DNA of 9,276 nucleotides from an uncultured Acidimicrobiaceae bacterium (GTDB taxonomy: Bacteria; Actinomycetota; Acidimicrobiia; Acidimicrobiales; MedAcidi-G1): assembly GCA_913054115.1 (NCBI GenBank), contig CAJXIS010000063.1, positions 1-9,276 on the forward strand, given 5' to 3'. The position numbers and the translations under genes are program-made. Under the pieces are notes generated by a model, which did no database searches, was not told the DNA's origin, and was given only the letters and a program-made list of their open reading frames with translations. The stretch's first letter is position 1; every line of letters begins with the position of its first letter. Below are positions 6,045 through 9,276 of this stretch, one piece after another.

Positions 6045-6470
6045 GTGGCTCGGCTCCCGTTTCGGTATGTGGCCACCTCGGCGCTCGCTGTGCTTGGGTT
6101 GACGACGGTGGTGGTTGCCACAGGCGAACCTGTCGAATCAGCTCGGTGCCTTTGGCAGAGCCGAAACGGTTGGACCGTGGAGTTTCCACGCGAATCCCTT
6201 CCCGAGGAACTCTTCTTGAGAGAGATCGAGGCTCAGACGACTTGCGTCGACATCGCGGTCGTCTACGTGAATGCCGATGTCGTTGACGAGGGGCACGTTG
6301 CGCGACCAGTCGGAGCCAAGGGCCATTTCGTGCGTGGCGACATCATCTGGGTGCTCGTCGAGAGCGACAACTCTGACGCGGTCGAGTGCGGAGCAGTCCT
6401 GCCGATTTATCGGGAGTCCTACGAGGCGTTGGAGACCCTTGGCTGTCCGACAGAGTCACCACCCGGGTAG
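6045..6470 (+). CDS. Orphan small exported or membrane-anchored protein with four cysteines
   Basis: Not a family I recognise. From GTG 6045 the product is 141 residues. A short basic start (MARLPFRY) and a hydrophobic stretch at about 8-26 look like a signal peptide or an N-terminal anchor. The rest (about 27-141) is a mixed acidic and hydrophobic domain with cysteines at 35, 67, 115 and 134, an even number that would suit two disulfides outside the membrane. Cys35 lacks a proper lipobox. Codon use and G+C differ from the neighbours: my line counts give about 53-65% G+C, against about 70% around it. No ribosome-binding site is evident and the start is uncertain (GTG 6066 or further upstream). 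It stands alone between cofC and gpsA, as if inserted. The coding call rests on the signal-like N-terminus and the open frame. Confidence 0.55.
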   Translation: MARLPFRYVATSALAVLGLTTVVVATGEPVESARCLWQSRNGWTVEFPRESLPEELFLREIEAQTTCVDIAVVYVNADVVDEGHVARPVGAKGHFVRGDIIWVLVESDNSDAVECGAVLPIYRESYEALETLGCPTESPPG

Positions 6471-6520
6471 AGGATGGCCGATTGGTGACCCTGACCCGCT
6501 CTGAAACGTCAGACGAGCTT

Positions 6521-6526
6521 TACGGT
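6521..6526 (+). promoter_or_regulatory. Candidate -10 box before a tiny ORF
   Basis: TACGGT fits TANNNT and lies 5 nt before an ATG at 6532, close to the leaderless geometry seen at other genes here. No convincing -35 was found. Confidence 0.3.
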
Positions 6527-6531
6527 GAGAC

Positions 6532-6552
6532 ATGAAGACCTCCGGTTGGTGA
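6532..6552 (+). CDS. Possible six-residue leader peptide (MKTSGW)
   Basis: ATG at 6532 opens a six-codon frame, Met-Lys-Thr-Ser-Gly-Trp, ending in TGA at 6550. Its codons overlap the left arm of a 13-bp hairpin, so a ribosome here would prevent that stem from forming, as in attenuators. A TANNNT box precedes it. It is very short, so this is a hypothesis based on arrangement only. Confidence 0.2.
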   Translation: MKTSGW

Positions 6553-6584
6553 AGACGGCTATCTCCACTGCACCGGAGGTCTTC
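6534..6584 (+). terminator. 13-bp perfect hairpin, terminator or attenuator candidate
   Basis: GAAGACCTCCGGT (6534-6546) and ACCGGAGGTCTTC (6572-6584) are perfect inverted repeats with a 25-nt loop. The stem is the strongest in the window. No T-run follows (GTCTTACGCC), so it would be a U-poor terminator for the orphan gene ending at 6470, or a regulatory structure. The loop repeats TGAAGAC (6550-6556), and GGTTGGT at 6544-6550 can pair with ACCAACC at 6604-6610, giving competing folds. Confidence 0.5.
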
Positions 6585-6627
6585 GTCTTACGCCAACCTC
6601 GTAACCAACCTCATGGCCGAGTACACC

Positions 6628-6633
6628 TAGGCT
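6628..6633 (+). promoter_or_regulatory. Candidate -10 box of gpsA
   Basis: TAGGCT fits TANNNT and is followed by 7 nt and the ATG at 6641, giving a leaderless or near-leaderless mRNA. It lies in the palindrome CCTAGG (6626-6631). It sits downstream of the 13-bp hairpin, so gpsA can be transcribed independently of it. Confidence 0.5.
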
Positions 6634-6640
6634 CGCCCGC

Positions 6641-7636
6641 ATGACGACTCGGGCCGCCGTGATCGGTGCGGGCTCCTGGGGCACGACCGTTGCCTCGCTG
6701 CTGGCCCCCCGGGTGCCGACCGTGCTGTGGTCCCGTCGCCCCGCCGTGGCCGCCGACATCGCCGCCGGGCGCGGCAACCAGCGCTACCTCGCCGGCTTCG
6801 ACCTGCCCGGTGAACTCGAGGCAACCGCCGACCTCGCCGAGGCGGTGTCCGGCGCCGATGTCGTCGTGGTCGGCGTGCCGACGCACGGGTTCCGGGAGAC
6901 GCTCGCCGCAGCGGCACCGGCCATCGGCGCCGGCGTGCCGGTGATCAGCCTCGCCAAGGGCTTCGAGCAGGGCACCCGCCTGCGCATGACCCAGGTGGCC
7001 GCCGAGGTGCTTCCGGGCCACCCGGTCGGCGTGCTCACCGGCCCCAACCTGGCCAAGGAGATCCTCGACGGCCAGGCGGCGGCAACGGTCGTGGCGTGTT
7101 CCGACGCCGACGTCGCCGAGACGCTGCAGGAACTGCTGGCCTCCGACCGCCTGCGCGTCTACACCAACGACGACATCGTCGGCTGCGAGATCGGCGGCGC
7201 CGTCAAGAACGTGATCGCCCTCGCCGCCGGGATGGCCGAGGGCCTCGGGGTCGGCGACAACGCCCGGGCTGCCCTCATCACCCGCGGCCTGGCCGAGCTG
7301 ACCCGCCTGGGCGAGGCGCTCGGCGGCGACCCCCGGACCCTCTCGGGCCTGGCGGGCCTCGGCGACGTGCTCGTCACCTGCATGAGCCCGCAGAGCCGCA
7401 ACCGCTGGGTCGGCGAACAGGTCGGCAGCGGCCGTGAGCCAGCAGAGGTGCTGGCCGGGATGGACCAGGTGGCCGAGGGGGTGCGCACCGCCGGCGTCGT
7501 CTGCGAGATCGCCGCCGAGGCCGGCATCGAGGTGCCGATCGCCGAGGGCGTGCGGGCCGTGATCGACGGTGGGCGGCCCCCCGTCGAGGTCTGGGCGGAG
7601 CTCATGGCCCGAAGAGCCCGCCCCGAGGTCGACTGA
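6641..7636 (+). CDS. gpsA: NAD(P)H-dependent glycerol-3-phosphate dehydrogenase
   Basis: Cytosolic enzyme that reduces dihydroxyacetone phosphate to sn-glycerol-3-phosphate, the backbone for phospholipids. The 331-residue length is standard. The N-terminal Rossmann motif is GAGSWG (9-14). SLAKGFE (103-109) contains Lys106, and TGPNLAKEI (133-141) is the family signature. Lys189 in GAVKNV is the catalytic lysine, and GLAGLGDVLVTC (236-247) with SRNR (252-255) forms the phosphate-binding C-terminal part. The ATG at 6641 places the glycine motif at the usual distance from the N-terminus and is preceded by a TAGGCT box at 7 nt. The gene is divergent from cofC, an arrangement also known in mycobacteria, but here an orphan gene lies between. 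A second gene begins 2 nt after its stop, so the two are probably one operon. Assignment is secure. Confidence 0.96.
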   Translation: MTTRAAVIGAGSWGTTVASLLAPRVPTVLWSRRPAVAADIAAGRGNQRYLAGFDLPGELEATADLAEAVSGADVVVVGVPTHGFRETLAAAAPAIGAGVPVISLAKGFEQGTRLRMTQVAAEVLPGHPVGVLTGPNLAKEILDGQAAATVVACSDADVAETLQELLASDRLRVYTNDDIVGCEIGGAVKNVIALAAGMAEGLGVGDNARAALITRGLAELTRLGEALGGDPRTLSGLAGLGDVLVTCMSPQSRNRWVGEQVGSGREPAEVLAGMDQVAEGVRTAGVVCEIAAEAGIEVPIAEGVRAVIDGGRPPVEVWAELMARRARPEVD

Positions 7637-7638
7637 GC

Positions 7639-9033
7639 GTGGGGCTTCTCGACCGCTTCCGGCCGCCGCGCGCCCCGTCGGTTCCAGTTGTGGGCACACG
7701 CCTCGGGATCGACGGCGGCTTCTGCGCCGTGGTCGACGGATCGGCGGTCGTCCACCTGCTCGATCGACCGTTGCGGGTCGGCTGGTGGATCGGCGCCGAC
7801 GACCGCTGGTACGACCCGTCCGCCGAGCGGGCGGTCCGCCAGACGCGGCCCGGCCCCGCCCCCGTGCTCGAGACCCGCCTGCGGGTGGCCGGCGGCGACA
7901 TCGTGGCGACCACCTGGGCGGCGATCGGCGACGGACCGGCGGTCGTGGTCGAGCTGGCGAACGAGACCCCGGTCCCGGTGGCCGTGGCGATCACCGTCGA
8001 TGGCGACGTGCGGGGCATCGCCGTGGACGGTCGCCGGCTGCTCGCCGATGGCGGGGTCGCCTGTGCGGTCGACCGCGACGCCGGGCGCTTCGCCCTCGTT
8101 GACGGCTCGACCGACCTGTGGTCGGTGGTGACCGGCGGCGGCGCCGTCGAGGCGGTCCCCGGACCGGTGTCGAGTCGCGACGGGAAGGCGGCCGGTGCGC
8201 TGATCGTGCCCTTGCTGCACCGCCAGTCGCTCCGGTTCGTCGTGCCGGGCGGCGATGCCTCGCTGTTCCCCGGACCCGACCGGGTCGCCTCCGGCTGGGC
8301 CACCCGCCTGGAGCAGGCGGCGCGCGTCGAAATCCCCGACGAGTCGCTGAACGCCTCCGTGCCGACCGGGCTGGTCGACCTGCTGCTCGCCGAGCCGACG
8401 CCCGACGTCGCCGTGCAGTTGGCGGCCTGGGGTCTGCTCCGGGATGCCGTCGACCGGATCGCCGCACACCATCAGGATGACCCGGCCGGCTGGCTGCGTG
8501 CCGCAGCCACCTGCTGGGGCCTCCATCGGCGACCCGGGGCCTTCGTCGACCTTCCCCTGGAGGCGCTCGTCAACTCTGGCATCGCCTCGGCATCCGAGCC
8601 GGGCGCCGTGGCACGACTGGCCGGGCTCTTCGCCGCCAGGGGAGACGCCCGCGCCGCCGCCGACGCTGCGACCCTCACCGGGCCGGTCGCCGATCCGCAA
8701 GGTTCGCTCTGGGACCTGACCCGGCGGCTGGCGGCACCGTTGGGCGACGGCCTGGCGCTGCTCGGGGAGGTCCCGGCATCGTGGTATGGGCAGCCCGTCG
8801 ATGTGCACGGCCTCCCCACGGTCCACGGGACGCTGTCGTACGGGATCCGCTGGCACGGTGAGCGGCCCGCCCTGCTCTGGGAACTGGAACGGCACGACGA
8901 CCATCCGGTCCGGCTCACCGTGCCCGGGCTGGACCCCGACTTCTCGACCACCGAACCGACCGGCGAGGCACTGCTGGCGTCACCCCCACGGGCGACCGCC
9001 GCACCACCCCCGGAATCGGGCAGCTTCTCCTAG
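7639..9033 (+). CDS. Unrecognised protein, possibly related to six-hairpin glycosidases
   Basis: 464 residues; I cannot name the family. The N-terminal half (about 15-230) alternates short hydrophobic strands and turns, including VVVELANETPVPVAVAITV (102-120), which reads like a beta-sandwich. Residues 240-380 are helical and Ala/Leu-rich (LAAWGLLRDAVDRIAA, LARLAG-type helices). The C-terminal part turns beta-rich again, with HGLPTVHGTLSYGIRWHGER (390-409), PALLWELE (410-417) and LTVPGLDPDFSTTEP (426-440). Beta-sandwich, helical part, then a small beta domain recalls glycoside hydrolases with an alpha-toroid, but the helical part is too short for a full toroid and I see no clear catalytic acids. 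The last 20 residues are Pro/Ser-rich. No signal peptide. The GTG start lies 2 nt after the gpsA stop with no separate ribosome-binding site, so translational coupling is likely. The stop shares CTAG with the convergent gene. Confidence 0.85.
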   Translation: MGLLDRFRPPRAPSVPVVGTRLGIDGGFCAVVDGSAVVHLLDRPLRVGWWIGADDRWYDPSAERAVRQTRPGPAPVLETRLRVAGGDIVATTWAAIGDGPAVVVELANETPVPVAVAITVDGDVRGIAVDGRRLLADGGVACAVDRDAGRFALVDGSTDLWSVVTGGGAVEAVPGPVSSRDGKAAGALIVPLLHRQSLRFVVPGGDASLFPGPDRVASGWATRLEQAARVEIPDESLNASVPTGLVDLLLAEPTPDVAVQLAAWGLLRDAVDRIAAHHQDDPAGWLRAAATCWGLHRRPGAFVDLPLEALVNSGIASASEPGAVARLAGLFAARGDARAAADAATLTGPVADPQGSLWDLTRRLAAPLGDGLALLGEVPASWYGQPVDVHGLPTVHGTLSYGIRWHGERPALLWELERHDDHPVRLTVPGLDPDFSTTEPTGEALLASPPRATAAPPPESGSFS

Positions 9034-9276
9034 CAGCGGTTGCCCAGGGCCAGCAGGAGTCCGGCCGTCGCCACGACCCGCAGCCGCCGGGGTGCCTCGA
9101 CCTGCCGGAACACCCCGAGGTCGGCGGGTTCCGGCGCATGGACGGCTCCCGGCCGTCGTCCCCGCACCGAGCCGAAGCCGCCGACCGACAGGATCGACCC
9201 GGCCGATCCGATCGAGAGGATGGAGCCGGCGCTGCCGATCGACAGGATCGACCCGACCGAGCCCACGGACAGGATC
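9030..9276 (-). CDS. Repeat-rich protein with GSILSIGSA units, 5' end outside window
   Basis: The frame is open to the window edge, so the start is beyond it. The visible 81 or so codons begin inside a nine-residue repeat (GSILSIGSA), degenerate in the last copy (GSILSVGGF). A basic and proline-containing linker follows (RGRRPGAVHAPEPADLG). The end, RRLRVVATAGLLLALGNRC, has a short hydrophobic segment that could be a C-terminal membrane anchor, with a Cys as last residue. Small and aliphatic residues in strict register suggest a stacked beta-solenoid or other repetitive fibre-like fold. Function is unknown. Reality as a gene is supported by the amino-acid periodicity, and by a stop sharing CTAG with the preceding gene, like the two other convergent pairs here. 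I recall similar Gly-Ser repeats in hypothetical actinobacterial proteins, but could not check. Confidence 0.65.
   Translation of the reverse strand, partial: ILSVGSVGSILSIGSAGSILSIGSAGSILSVGGFGSVRGRRPGAVHAPEPADLGVFRQVEAPRRLRVVATAGLLLALGNRC
9165..9276 (-). repeat. 27-bp coding tandem repeat (nine-residue period)
   Basis: Read on the minus strand, Ile-Leu-Ser recurs every nine codons (four occurrences), followed by Ile or Val, Gly and Ser/Gly. Codons vary between copies (GGC/GGA/GGG, TCG/TCC/AGC, CTG/CTC), so the protein period is better kept than the DNA. This argues for selection on the protein rather than a fresh duplication. The array runs off the window. Confidence 0.8.

Noticed and set aside
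6038..6286. ATG-started 82-codon frame overlapping the orphan gene
   Set aside because: It is shorter, Arg/Cys-rich and without a hydrophobic signal; the 6045 frame reads more like a real protein.
6534..6584. tRNA or attachment-site reading of the 13-bp inverted repeat
   Set aside because: The stem is too long for an acceptor arm, and no anticodon or T-arm (GTTCGA-type) is present. No integrase or direct-repeat pair flanks it.
7159..8904. 581-codon minus-strand open frame opposite gpsA and the 464-aa gene
   Set aside because: Both plus-strand genes are better supported, and the minus product shows no recognisable motif and shadow-type composition.
1..9276. CRISPR arrays, insertion sequences, toxin-antitoxin or defence gene clusters
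   Set aside because: No regularly spaced DNA repeats outside the protein-coding 27-bp array, no transposase, nuclease or helicase motifs, and no paired small toxin-like frames were seen.

Overview
This is a G+C-rich (roughly 70%) chromosomal window whose contents point to an actinobacterium. The F420-pathway gene cofC lies divergent from gpsA, as in mycobacteria. A soluble cytochrome P450, a PIG-L deacetylase and several promoters apparently made for leaderless mRNAs fit the same picture. Acidimicrobiia is my best guess at class, but that is inference and the window holds no rRNA or other taxonomic marker.

Layout. Bases 2-715 (+) are the C-terminal part of a short-chain dehydrogenase that enters from outside. 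A convergent cytochrome P450 (733-1944, -) follows, then a divergent zinc alcohol dehydrogenase (2021-2962, +). An HD-domain protein of the diiron-oxygenase-like type (2959-3546, -) is convergent with the dehydrogenase. An alpha/beta hydrolase (3609-4538, +) diverges from the HD gene and converges on a two-gene minus-strand operon: cofC (5266-5826), then a PIG-L deacetylase (4535-5269) whose start overlaps the cofC stop. Bases 5827-6640 form a lower-G+C interval with one orphan exported-looking protein (6045-6470) and several hairpins. gpsA (6641-7636, +) is followed after 2 nt by a large unrecognised protein (7639-9033, +). A repeat-rich protein (9030 to beyond the window, -) converges on it.

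How the genes may work together. The SDR, P450 and zinc dehydrogenase form a plausible oxidative catabolic neighbourhood (hydroxylation, then alcohol and ketone oxidation of a hydrophobic substrate), but no redox partner or substrate marker is present. cofC supplies the phospholactyl-nucleotide step of coenzyme F420 synthesis. gpsA supplies glycerol-3-phosphate for phospholipids.

The most notable signals are in the gene boundaries. Three convergent gene pairs each overlap by exactly the palindrome CTAG, so that one tetramer gives TAG stops on both strands. Four genes have a TANNNT box 6-8 nt before the start codon, as expected for leaderless transcripts. The cofC-gpsA interval carries compositionally different DNA with an attenuator-like hairpin. 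I found no CRISPR array, tRNA, rRNA, insertion sequence or clearly new multi-gene defence system.
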